The position numbers were made by a program, and so were the translations under genes. Below the pieces are notes generated by a model. It worked only from the letters and a program-made list of their open reading frames with translations, had not been told where the DNA came from and searched no databases. From Mariprofundus sp. (GTDB lineage: Bacteria; Pseudomonadota; Zetaproteobacteria; Mariprofundales; Mariprofundaceae), in assembly GCA_021772775.1 (NCBI GenBank), contig JAJFLH010000011.1, forward strand, positions 1 through 47,453: a stretch of 47,453 nucleotides of DNA, in the 5' to 3' direction. Positions 10,901 through 17,320 of this stretch are shown piece by piece; the stretch's first letter is position 1, and each line of letters opens with the position of its first letter.

Positions 10901-11762
10901 TGACTTGTGTGGTGGCATTGGCTGCGCCATTAATGGTGCCGTCATTGGGAGTAAGGGTAAATGTTGTGGCCACCGTTAACCCTGTAGTGACCTGACCAGT
11001 AGCTGGGGTAAATACGGCCGCTTGCAGGTTGGTCTGCGCAGTAGCTGGCGTGGCAGCTGTTACAGTGTAGTTACCTGCAGTGCCGGTAATGCCTGTACCT
11101 GCGAGTGTACCGTTAACTGCAGTGTAGGTGATTGCAACTGAGACCTGGTCGCCTGCATTGGCATCGGTGACGGTTACCTGAGCGAAAGGGGTGATCGTGG
11201 CATTATCATTAACTGCACCGTTGGTGGTGAAGGTGCCAGCCAACACTGGCGCTGCATTGGCTGCGCCGGTGGTAGTGAAAGCAGCGCTGGCCATGTTCTG
11301 TGTTGTTTGCAGATTGAATGCCAGATCATCGGCAACAAAATAGGCCGTGTAGGCGGTACCCGGCGTTAGTCCAGTGATGTTCATAACGGTATTGGCAAAT
11401 GGCTGCATGCCGACAACAGCCTTTGCAACGATAGCTACACCGGTATAGTCGAGCTGATCTTTCACCTGCTGCGCTGTAGGTGCAGTGGAGCCCGTGGTCA
11501 CAACAATATAATAGCCATTGCCCTGTTCATCGGTTTGCGCGGTGAAATCAGCCGTGGTATTGGCGATATTCGAGATGGCTGGAGTGCCCTGGTTCACAGG
11601 AGGCGTGACATCTGCACCGACTCCACCACCGCCGCCGCCTGCACCACAAGGCGCTCCGGTGGCTGGATCAACTGCATCAAAAGGGCCACAGACCGCTGAA
11701 GCGATGCTTGCGCCTGAAAAAAGAGTGATGATCAGAAATATAGCTTTATAAAGATGGTGCAT
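4902..11762 (-). CDS. Giant secreted repeat protein with choice-of-anchor U and C-terminal sorting signal
   Basis: This is a 2286-residue exported protein. A signal peptide (about residues 1-24) precedes a fibronectin-III-like segment (~54-157). Two cadherin-like repeats follow (~164-287, ~440-560), flanking a divergent domain, then NDAPTG-type Ig/cadherin repeats (~564-934) and three or more ~115-residue PTITS repeats (~934-1294). Next are HYR domains (~1400-1650), a DUF5011-like domain (~1654-1734) and seven FG-GAP/VCBS repeats with the ADFNGDGxxDL calcium loop (~1755-2100). The end is a choice-of-anchor U domain (~2130-2240), a Gly6-Cys tract, DPMLPLLALLAMASL and a basic tail. That ending resembles the JDVT-CTERM class of rhombosortase-like sorting signals, in which the cysteine would become the processed terminus. 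It is likely a surface adhesin or matrix protein. A divergent LuxR-type HTH gene lies 186 bp upstream. Confidence 0.85.
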   Translation of the reverse strand: MHHLYKAIFLIITLFSGASIASAVCGPFDAVDPATGAPCGAGGGGGGVGADVTPPVNQGTPAISNIANTTADFTAQTDEQGNGYYIVVTTGSTAPTAQQVKDQLDYTGVAIVAKAVVGMQPFANTVMNITGLTPGTAYTAYFVADDLAFNLQTTQNMASAAFTTTGAANAAPVLAGTFTTNGAVNDNATITPFAQVTVTDANAGDQVSVAITYTAVNGTLAGTGITGTAGNYTVTAATPATAQTNLQAAVFTPATGQVTTGLTVATTFTLTPNDGTINGAANATTQVTATSVARSANVENTPALTGTTFSDTGHQMGQSFTAPRTGTLASINIASSVASTGAALKIYSGEGTAGALLHTQTIAVLNNTAVTAAVVQSYAYQALPLDAVVNVTSGQVYTFEITATGYFPVYDADNYALGMQYNRGTGIPNNDNFFQAVINGANSAPALGGTFVTAGAINDTATIAPFAAVTLTDADGDMLSVNITYTAANGTLSGTGLSGTAGNYTVDSAVIATAQSNLQGITFTPTTNQVAIGATKVTNFALTPNDSTSNGASDATTQVTATSVNVAPTGNVVITGNKTQNGIQTADMSAVSDADGLPGTFTYQWVSAGAPITGANSATYTPTQGQVNSALFVRVAYTDLGGTAELLTSASVTVLNANDAPTGAVTITGSATENVQLAASGAAIADIDGMGAFSFSWQRAGVDIVGANASRYILTQADVGQTITATVKYTDGGNTAETVVSTATVAVANVNDAPTGTVTITGTPTQGQVLTANNTLADVDGMTTSTVVYTWSNGATGSTYTLLQADVGNAITVTASYTDDQQTAESKASTATAAVANINDAPTGNVTITGNAIRGQQLTAVNAIVDADGTANATFTYQWFSAAAAINAATASTYTPVQADVGNTITVTISYTDDLNQAESLTSAATAAVLPGTPTITSAIYDGLSNTLVVTAANLAATAGAANDIDPTKLSFTGQGGASYTLTSTAVEIDSATQFTIVLNAADRINVEGLLNKNGTAAVDGVVYNIAAAANWNVAQAGNADLIANAVTLSNSQLPTITSGTYDAATGILTVTGSHFVQLAGANNDIIANKVAELSVHPMTVLSNSANVDITSETEFAIQLSSADKNTINIIMNKNGKISSEGNDYTFIVSAGWNSTISGFDATGKGTTTVKNVAVPTITSASYNAANGNLVVTGAGFLSNEILSDVLANKFTFRGQAGGSYLLTNTANVEISSGTSFTMVLSTTDKAQVNLLLDNNGTTSTGGTTYNLAAADNWAAGADPALNVADLTLNAIAVSNANALPTGNVAITGTTASGQILTANSNTIADANGMGSFAYQWKRGTAVIANATAATYTLLAADEGKAITVSISYTDGLGNAEVLISAALNIPIPAAPLFTGAPLAAVTVEATAVNSQPTLTNPATSGVAPIIVSNNAPAAGFPLGTTAVIWTATDANGKQSTTTENIVVADTTPPVIGALNQVATVEATGNLTDISLIEPAVTEIFLDRLTNDAPDRLATWFIFGRIVPGLVTSFPIGTTIVSWIATDTSGNTSTATQNIVVADTTPPQIAPLNQVATVEATGTNTPVFLKPPATNDVSAVTLTNNAPVVTSTDASGQTTTGTAFPIGTTVVTWTATDAAGNASTATQNIVVADTTPPTITLKGASTVTKAIGDVFTDPGATGTDLNLGDLDASIVKGGTFKDTTTAGTFTITYDVTSAGGIAAAQMTRTIIINPNAVKPISFAGFAAAKSYVVGLRPISIISADVNGDQIADLIVGNASNLRGGDIGFSVLLADATNPGSFLARKAFISPSQASYSVVSADFNGDGKRDIAVGGLTNANVQSNTSVYLNDAANVGSFVMPGKIVKESAYGVNTGIVTSADFNGDGRADLAILEDSGIVIALADAANPGSFLVSGKTYPVGASPSAIISADFTGNGKADLAVVNEGSNSVSIYHADVANPGSFNDKPSYPIITYPVGNAPVAITAGDFNGDGAVDLAVANRKSSNVSLLLNTPGVWQGLFAKAIPVAVDNNSIFNTSVPFYPNDIASADFNGDGKLDLVVADFPSTSKISLLLADAANPGSFASAGAYDVGVGWNRSLVSADFNGDGIADLASANSSGHVNVLLGIKVTANTTTKPVGVVVSTGSIQNQTTTAATTAPANVNVIDGVVSYEIHVPNKGDTANTTLFFSKPVPADAVVYKVDKAGNYTAIPQSKWSINADGSVKLSLTDGGPFDLDGLANGVIVDPVAVGTPATGGGGGGCAISTNSNKFDPMLPLLALLAMASLWYRRKRV

Positions 11763-11948
11763 ACGTTCCCCGGCTGATAATGAGTTGCTTCATTATAGAC
11801 ACTTATTTGGTTTTTATTTTATTTTGCGGCAAAGCATAGCGGGTAAGCATTTTTTTCATCCCCCCCCATTTGGGGGTATTGCTGTCGGAGTAAACTCTTT
11901 GCATCTTGTGAGCCGTTAATTTTCCGGACTGCATTTACGAGGAAGAGA

Positions 11949-12221
11949 GTGACAGACGACATAGTGAAAAGAGATACAACTCTGAAGAAACATCTCGATG
12001 CGGTGATGGAGACCTTTCCTCTATCCAGACAGGAGGGGCGCCTTGTACTCGAGCTTGTTTCCGGGGTTTCGCTCAAGGAAGCAGCTCATAACATCGGCAT
12101 TCGCTATGAAACTGCCAGAGGCTATCTGAAATCGATTTTCGCAAAGACCGGCTGTAACAGTCAAGTGACACTGATACTCAAGATTCATCATGATCTTAAA
12201 TTGGACTCACCACACGAATAA
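11949..12221 (+). CDS. Stand-alone LuxR-type helix-turn-helix protein
   Basis: The 90-residue protein starts at a GTG preceded by GAGGAAGA. Residues 23-83 form a LuxR/GerE HTH: FPLSRQEGRLVLELVSGVSL then KEAAHNIGIRYETARGYLKSIFAKTGC. This is closely similar to both HTH domains of the 659-residue regulator at 15341. It has no receiver or ligand domain, so it is a DNA-binding module alone. It is divergent from the giant surface protein gene and may control it; the shared 186-bp intergenic region contains a C8...G5 inverted tract (about 11857-11875). Regulation of the neighbour is inference. Confidence 0.7.
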   Translation: MTDDIVKRDTTLKKHLDAVMETFPLSRQEGRLVLELVSGVSLKEAAHNIGIRYETARGYLKSIFAKTGCNSQVTLILKIHHDLKLDSPHE

Positions 12222-12229
12222 TTATTGAA

Positions 12230-12404
12230 GGGAACGTCATTGCGGACGTGATTCAGCTCCATCGTGGAGCTTCACCCTGGAGGGCGGCCTGAAGTCCGTC
12301 CAAATCTACTATCCTGTAGATTTGTGATCCGCAAACCATAAGGATACGACCGAAGGATGGTGGCTATCTGGATACTGAATTGAATTCAATATGACAAGAT
12401 TTCA
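12230..12404. repeat. Dispersed palindromic repeat fragments
   Basis: The noncoding stretch between the HTH gene and parE carries degenerate copies of units seen again at 13.0-13.5 kb: CGTCATTGCGGAC at the left and CTGGATACTGAATTGAATTC with AATATGACAAG at the right. A GGAGCTTCACCCTGGAG-like palindromic piece lies between them. No gene is visible. Confidence 0.55.
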
Positions 12405-12698
12405 TCACTTCTCTCCGAAACGATCCTCATAGTGATGCCAGACTTTTAGAATAGCGAGAGTCTGAGCATGGATAGCATAACGAACTGTATAATTTCCAAA
12501 TACCATATCACGAATAACTTCCGGCTCAGGAGCTGACGCTACAGGGCGACCCATCATGGGCATTTCCTGGAGAGCTTTGATGCGACGAATCAAATCCTGA
12601 GCGATGCGTTGCGCCGAAGCAGGATTTTTTTCAGCGATGAAGCCACGCAAACGTTGTAGATCTTCGACGGCTTCTCGTGTGTAAATAATCTGAACCAT
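12405..12698 (-). CDS. RelE/ParE-family toxin
   Basis: The 97-residue protein has the ParE layout: an N-terminal strand (VQIIYTREAVEDL), two helices (RLRGFIAEKNPASAQRIAQ and LIRRIKALQEMPMMGRP), and a C-terminal sheet (VIRDMVFGNYTVRYAIHAQT, AILKVWHHYEDR). The arginine and final HHYEDRF region match the family. ParE toxins poison gyrase and RelE toxins cleave mRNA on the ribosome; sequence alone does not decide which applies, though length and motifs lean to ParE. The cognate antitoxin gene precedes it by 8 bp. Confidence 0.85.
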   Translation of the reverse strand: MVQIIYTREAVEDLQRLRGFIAEKNPASAQRIAQDLIRRIKALQEMPMMGRPVASAPEPEVIRDMVFGNYTVRYAIHAQTLAILKVWHHYEDRFGEK

Positions 12699-12706
12699 TT
12701 GATGGC

Positions 12707-12979
12707 TTATGAGTCGGTCTTTGGGGCTGCCAATTCACTATCTGAACCCCAACTCTCCATCCAAGAGTGCACGTCATCTCCCGAAACAATTTGTCCGGAA
12801 CGAACGGATTGAAGAGCTTCAAGTGTCTCCTGCCAGCGTTGCTGTTCCTGCTGCTGCTGTTCTATGAACTCTTCAACTGCCTGATTGATAATAGAGCTTT
12901 TGGAACGATGTAAACTAGCTGCCATTTTTTCAAGCTGTAATGAAATTTTCGGCTGAATGCGAACACTGGTGATACTCAT
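12707..12979 (-). CDS. ParD/CopG-like ribbon-helix-helix antitoxin
   Basis: The preferred start is the ATG at 12979, six bases after a full GGAGGT site; a longer frame to 12994 lacks such a site. The 90-residue product begins with an RHH strand and helices (SITSVRIQPKISLQLEKMAA, LHRSKSSIINQAVEEFI). A glutamine-rich coil and an acidic tail (SGDDVHSWMESWGSDSE) that would bind the toxin follow. It forms an antitoxin-first operon with the ParE-like gene downstream and probably autoregulates it. Confidence 0.85.
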   Translation of the reverse strand: MSITSVRIQPKISLQLEKMAASLHRSKSSIINQAVEEFIEQQQQEQQRWQETLEALQSVRSGQIVSGDDVHSWMESWGSDSELAAPKTDS

Positions 12980-13019
12980 GAGGCCACCTCCCAATTACAA
13001 TTACATGCATTGTAATACA

Positions 13020-13522
13020 AAGTATGCGGCCGATCAACAAAAAAGGCTACACGAGGGTGAAGGGTTCACACCACAGGGACTTCCTTCGGTCGCAATCCAG
13101 GACAGAGATTGATATTGATGCTGAATTAAATTCAGCATGACAGGCTGTAGGGCCGTCATTGCGGCCCCCGATACAAGCATTCGAGGGTGACGGATCCATA
13201 CCACGGGCATTTCCTTCGGTCACAATCCAGAGAACAGACGCAGGAGAGCTGGATGCCGTATCCAGTACGGCATGACTGACTGAGGGGCGTCATTGCGGAC
13301 TCGATCCGTAATCCAGAAAGGAAGCGCTGACCTCTGGATGCTGAATCGAGTTCAGCATGACAGATTATAGGTCGTCATTGCGGACTCGATCCGTACCATG
13401 GGCATTTCCTTCGGTCACAATCCAGAAAGGAAGCGCTGACCTCTGGATGCTGAATCAAGTTCAGCATGGCAGATTATAGGTCGTCATTGCGGACTTGATC
13501 CGCAATCCAGCGGAGTTGATCT
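13020..13522. repeat. Cluster of palindromic dispersed repeats
   Basis: About 500 bp without a gene are built from recurring units. One is CTGGATGCTGAATC-AGTTCAGCATG, an imperfect palindrome (13111, 13335, 13444). The second is CGTCATTGCGGACTYGATCCG (13152, 13288, 13373, 13482). The third is GGCATTTCCTTCGGTCACAATCC or a close variant (13072, 13206, 13401). A block of about 83 bases at 13311-13393 recurs at 13420-13502 with a few substitutions, a 109-bp period. The arrangement is that of iterated dispersed palindromes, not a CRISPR array. Confidence 0.8.
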
Positions 13523-13649
13523 TATGGCTAAACAACCAGCAGTGTACATCTTAGCCAGCCAAAAAAATGGCACTTTATATATTGGTGTAAGCAGCAACTT
13601 GGTGAAACGCGTATGGGAACATAAAAACAGTGTAGTTGAAGGGTTTACG

Positions 13650-14533
13650 TGTTAGAAATCATCGCGTTGTTTACACTTTTGTTTCACCATAGAAATACTC
13701 GTAGAGCTTTTCGTATGGAGTCATGCCATCAATTCCCTTGTGAGGTTTGACAGTATTGTAGAAGTTGATGAATCGCAACAGGCTGATCTGTCTTTGCTTG
13801 CGATCTGCAAACACCTCTTTGGTGTGCCACATATCCATCAAGGTTCGTATAACCCGCTCGGCCTTGCCATTGGTCTGCGGTCGATTGACACGGGTGAACT
13901 TCTGCCCAATGCCTTCACCCTTACACAAGGCTACGTAAGCATGGTTCTCGGTTCCCTTGTACTCTTTGCCATTGTCTGAATAACTGTACTCAATCGTGTA
14001 AGGACACTCTTCCAGGACTTGCTGAAGAAATGCAGCAGAGCTGTACTGCGTTTTGTCTGGATAAATACCTGCATACAGTTCACGCGAAAAGTCATCTATA
14101 GCAACAAACAGGTACTCCCTTGGCCTTGAAGTCTCCTCGCCCTTGAGAAGCGGCAATCGTTTTGTATCAAAGTGAACAAGCTCTCCGGGATAAGCCTTGT
14201 TGTAACGTCTGGCTTCCTGCTTTCGCTTTTCCTCAAGCTTCTTTTCAATCTTAGCCAGTCGCTTCAGTCCAAACTTCAGAGCCTTAAAGCGATTGTTAAC
14301 ACTACGGCGCGGGACAAACTCCTGCTTCCTGGCACGAGCCAATGCTTTATAAATTGTGGGACGTGATACCCGGTAATGAGTGGCCAAAACAGAGACTTTC
14401 CAGTCACCCGTTTGCCATAGTCGCCATATCTCTTGCCGATCAAGCGGCGTTAACCTGATTCTCTTGTGAATTACCATGTCTACAAAATCTCCTCATTACT
14501 GAAATTCTGTAAACAACGCGTTCAATTCCTACA
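13650..14533 (-). mobile_element. IS481-type insertion sequence with 7-bp target duplication
   Basis: The 884-bp element starts TGTTAGAAATCATCGCG and its other end, read inversely, is TGTAGGAATTGAACGCG; both continue into GTTGTTTACA, giving ~26-bp imperfect inverted repeats that begin with TGT. GTTTACG is present on both flanks (13643-13649 and 14534-14540) as target-site duplication. It carries a single transposase gene. Confidence 0.9.
13671..14477 (-). CDS. IS481-family DDE transposase
   Basis: The 268-residue protein begins with a helix-turn-helix (LTPLDRQEIWRLWQTG, VSVLATHYRVSRPTIYKAL). A basic linker leads to an rve integrase core with the DDE triad: HFDTKRL, YSDNGKEYKG and the glutamate in NGKAERVIRTL. 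PHKGIDGMTPYEKLYEYF is the usual C-terminal motif. All catalytic residues are present and the frame is uninterrupted, so the element could still be active. It is transcribed opposite to the GIY-YIG gene it disrupts. Confidence 0.92.
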   Translation of the reverse strand: MVIHKRIRLTPLDRQEIWRLWQTGDWKVSVLATHYRVSRPTIYKALARARKQEFVPRRSVNNRFKALKFGLKRLAKIEKKLEEKRKQEARRYNKAYPGELVHFDTKRLPLLKGEETSRPREYLFVAIDDFSRELYAGIYPDKTQYSSAAFLQQVLEECPYTIEYSYSDNGKEYKGTENHAYVALCKGEGIGQKFTRVNRPQTNGKAERVIRTLMDMWHTKEVFADRKQRQISLLRFINFYNTVKPHKGIDGMTPYEKLYEYFYGETKV

Positions 14534-14708
14534 GTTTACGCAGAAATATGCTGTACATTATTTGGTTTGGTATGAGCTACATAATGATATGACTGCAGCG
14601 ATTGAAAAAGAGAAAAAACTTAAAAACTGGCACCGTAAGTGGAAGTTGGATTTGATTGAAGAGAGCAATCCTGAATGGAGAGATTTGTATGATGATATTG
14701 TGGGTTAA

Positions 14709-14775
14709 CTGGATGCTGAATCGAGTTCAGCATGACAAACTGTAAGATGACTTTTACAAAGCTAATCCAGGGCAA
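14709..14775. repeat. Palindromic repeat copy after the GIY-YIG gene
   Basis: CTGGATGCTGAATCGAGTTC followed by AGCATGAC starts directly after the GIY-YIG stop codon. It is the same unit as in the 13.0-13.5 kb cluster, so the nuclease gene is bracketed by this repeat family. Confidence 0.7.
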
Positions 14776-15069
14776 TCACGCAACCAGTGGGCGAATACCC
14801 TGTTCGATTTCAGAGCCATGTTCAGCTTTGGCATTCTTCAGATCATAGGCTGTTTGAAGGTTGACCCAGAATTCCGGTGTTGTGTCGAAAAAGCGCGCCA
14901 GCCGGAGTGCTGTGTCTGTGCTGATACCTCGTTTTTCGCGAACCACATCGTTGATGCGCGGAGCCGGAATACTCAGATGGATAGCCAGCTTATTGGCCGA
15001 CATACCCAAAGGCGAAACAGAGCCGCCATTGCTGATTGAGACGGATACTCCACTGCTCATTGCGATCAC
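14776..15069 (-). pseudogene. higA: HigA-type antitoxin, N-terminally truncated
   Basis: From PLGMSANKLAIHLSIPAPRI onward the protein matches HigA/VapI XRE-family antitoxins (helix-turn-helix, then REKRGISTDTALRLARFF and TPEFWVNLQTAYDL). The usual start (HPGEVLREEFLKPLG) is missing. The preceding ~22 codons are HigB DNA read in another frame, so a deletion fused the end of higB to the middle of higA. The DNA-binding helices remain, so a truncated product could still be made, but it is not a normal HigA. Confidence 0.7.
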
Positions 15070-15239
15070 CGCTTAGTTTTTCCAGCCTGTTTCCGGACGG
15101 GGAGCGCAGGTCAATCACATCAGTTGCCGCATCAAGCATTTGTACGTACGTTCAGCCTGTTTACGAAACGCCATGAACTGCGAGGGCATCGCCCTTCAAA
15201 TAGAGCGTGCGTATCCTTGCAGGAAAATGAGCGAATCAT
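14990..15239 (-). pseudogene. higB: HigB-type toxin, frameshifted and truncated
   Basis: Fragments of a RelE-like HigB toxin occur in successive frames. MIRSFSCKDTHALFEGRCPR starts at 15239. QFMAFRKQAERTY follows in a shifted frame around 15150-15190. MLDAATDVIDLRSPSGNRLE then EKLSGDRNEQWSIRLNQQWR lie in a third stretch from 15139 onward. At least two frameshifts separate them, and the C-terminal strand after WRLCF is lost at the junction with higA. The module is dead. Confidence 0.75.
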
Positions 15240-15340
15240 TGTGACATAATAACACGCTCTTGATTTACTCGACTTTTGCACTATACATATTTATTGTGCA
15301 TAAATAATAAAGAGTACTTAACCATCTTTGAGAGGAAATA

Positions 15341-17320
15341 ATGCCTCGAGCGCTTGATCAGATCGATGAGATGCAGGCATCACCTGAAAAATGGGGCGAT
15401 GTGATGGAAACGCTTATTGATTCGATCTTAACGGAGAGCGAATCAACCCGACATAGTATCTCTGAATTCAACAAGGAAATTCTTGAACACCTGAGCCGGA
15501 TGATCCTGCGCGATGAACAGAGTTCCAGCTCGGAAGCAAAGGTCCAGGCGCATAAGAAAACGGTGGAGGCAATGCAGACACCTGCACTGCTACTGGATGC
15601 TGCATCGGGCTCTATGATTGAAGGCAATAGACTTCTACACCACTTTCTCTTTGATGATGCGGCCATCAAACTGAGCAACGATCATTTACAATTTCATATC
15701 CCTGATCAACAGACAAAATTCGAAACACTGCTCCAATGCGCTCAGAAAAGCTCCAGCGTGCAGAAAGACAACTTCTACTTACGCCCAAATGAACAGATCA
15801 ACATCACTGTTTTTCATAGCAGATATCCTGATATAGAACTCTTTACTCTACTGTTTTCCAGAAACCTGCTGAACTCCTCCACAGCTCTCAACATGGTGAA
15901 AAGTGCCTTTGCCCTCTCCAAACAGGAAGCGCAGCTTTCACTGCAGTTAGCATCCGGCAAGGTAATGAAACAGGCAGCCCATGCCATCGGAGTCAGCTAT
16001 GAAACGGCAAGAGGATATCTGAAATCGATCTTTGCCAAGACCGGCTGTAATAACCAGCTGATGCTGGCATTCACCATTCACCATGCATGCCTCCCCCAAC
16101 TGCCTGGTACAGTGCCTACAGCATTGAACTCAGAAGATGCGTTCACACATACGCCTGAGATGATCATAGCCTCGTTCTCACTCTCCAGACAGGAGGCGCG
16201 CCTTACCGTGGAGCTGGTTTCCGGCGCAGCACTGAAACAGGCTGCCCACAGCGTTGGCATCAGCTACGAAACGGCACGGGGATATCTGAAATCAATTTAT
16301 GCCAAAACCAACTGTAACAACCAGACTGAACTGACGCTGAAAATCCAGCATGAGTGTTTGCCCTTAGCTTCAAACACGGAGCAACGACGTTTCATTGAAG
16401 CCAACGTGGATGCAACATACAGGCTAAAAAACGGGCGAGTACTCTCCTATTGTCTCTATGGGCCTGCTGATGGCTACCCTCTGCTTGCCCAGCATACGAT
16501 TTGTGGATCACGCAAACAGATTCATCACAAGCTACAAATGCTTTATGACCACCATATCAAAGTCATTGTGGTGGATCGGCCCGGTTATGGCTCTTCCACC
16601 TATGATGAGAACCGCAAACTTCACGACTGGCCTCGTGACCTTGAACCACTGCTTGAACACCTTGGCATCACTGACTTCGCTCTTCTGGGCTTACAATATG
16701 GCGCGGAATATGCATTGGCCTGCAGTCAATATTTTGGAGAGCGAATCAGTTCCACACAGCTGGTTTCTATAGAGTCGCCACCTGAACTGCTGCCTGCCAA
16801 AATGCCACCTGAATTTTCTCTCATACAAAAAGTCCTGCAATTTGATAAACGTAAGGGGTTTTCAACCATGCTTCTGAAAAACAGGGTTGCGGCCAGGATT
16901 TTTCAACAAACGATTAAGTATTTAGTAATCAAACATATCGATAACCAACAAATATTTTTTCGCCAGTGGGTGATGCTAAAAAGTGCAAAAGATTTTGAAT
17001 TTTGCGAAAGTGAGGCTCGCATGCAGGAGCAGATCAGTATGTGGTGGGTTGCTTATGAGCAGACAGAGGGGTTAATGATGGTAAAAGATTTGCAAATCAA
17101 ATCGAGCCCCTGGTTAATCGATTTTTCAGCCATCAAACAACCGGTGCATATCTGGCACAGCCGATTTGATCCCCAAGCACCGTTCTCACTGATGGAAAAT
17201 ATACTCCCATGTTTTGAGCCTGGGGTGGTGCAGCTGCATGTGATCGAAGATAATTCCGTGATGACCTACTATCATCACATGGAAGAGATCATTGCACAAG
17301 TCAGGCAACAGCTTTCTTAA
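15341..17320 (+). CDS. Double LuxR-HTH regulator fused to a nucleophile-less alpha/beta-hydrolase domain
   Basis: The 659-residue protein starts at an ATG six bases after AGAGGA. Residues ~70-180 look like a PAS-type sensor (TPALLLDAASGSMIEGNRLL). Two LuxR/GerE HTH domains follow in tandem (~188-248 and ~279-337), both with the SYETARGYLKSI recognition region and about 60% identical. Residues ~357-659 form an alpha/beta-hydrolase fold (VVDRPGYGSST, then the nucleophile elbow, then HSRFDPQAPF and a late HH). The elbow reads G450-L-Q452-Y-G, with glutamine where the catalytic serine should be, so classic hydrolysis is not expected. I infer a ligand-sensing role for this domain. The gene end overlaps the sphingomyelinase-like gene. 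Confidence 0.8.
   Translation: MPRALDQIDEMQASPEKWGDVMETLIDSILTESESTRHSISEFNKEILEHLSRMILRDEQSSSSEAKVQAHKKTVEAMQTPALLLDAASGSMIEGNRLLHHFLFDDAAIKLSNDHLQFHIPDQQTKFETLLQCAQKSSSVQKDNFYLRPNEQINITVFHSRYPDIELFTLLFSRNLLNSSTALNMVKSAFALSKQEAQLSLQLASGKVMKQAAHAIGVSYETARGYLKSIFAKTGCNNQLMLAFTIHHACLPQLPGTVPTALNSEDAFTHTPEMIIASFSLSRQEARLTVELVSGAALKQAAHSVGISYETARGYLKSIYAKTNCNNQTELTLKIQHECLPLASNTEQRRFIEANVDATYRLKNGRVLSYCLYGPADGYPLLAQHTICGSRKQIHHKLQMLYDHHIKVIVVDRPGYGSSTYDENRKLHDWPRDLEPLLEHLGITDFALLGLQYGAEYALACSQYFGERISSTQLVSIESPPELLPAKMPPEFSLIQKVLQFDKRKGFSTMLLKNRVAARIFQQTIKYLVIKHIDNQQIFFRQWVMLKSAKDFEFCESEARMQEQISMWWVAYEQTEGLMMVKDLQIKSSPWLIDFSAIKQPVHIWHSRFDPQAPFSLMENILPCFEPGVVQLHVIEDNSVMTYYHHMEEIIAQVRQQLS

Larger units (their letters stand above)
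13524..14708 (+). pseudogene. GIY-YIG endonuclease gene split by an insertion sequence
   Basis: The 5' part (13524-13649) encodes MAKQPAVYILASQKNGTLYI and the rest of a GIY-YIG N-terminus, with the Y8...YIG core and the R29/E32 region. The 3' part (14541-14708) encodes QKYAVHYLVWYELHND through NPEWRDLYDDIVG, the usual end of these small nucleases. Removing 13650-14540 (the insertion plus one target copy) joins the halves in frame to a complete 97-residue protein with no other defect. The interruption is therefore recent. As it stands the 5' piece terminates at a TAG two codons after the junction and is almost certainly inactive. Confidence 0.9.

Noticed and set aside
4963-11751. Many plus-strand frames of 60-160 codons under the giant minus-strand gene
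   Set aside because: They follow the repeats of the real gene in a shifted frame, and their low-complexity products match no family.
13020-13522. Repeats considered as a CRISPR array
   Set aside because: Units are unequal, palindromic, partly overlapping and of several types, with no constant spacer length and no cas genes.
14466-14708. An 80-codon plus-strand frame read as a separate gene
   Set aside because: It begins inside the IS481-type element. Only the part after 14540 is genuine, being the 3' half of the interrupted GIY-YIG gene.
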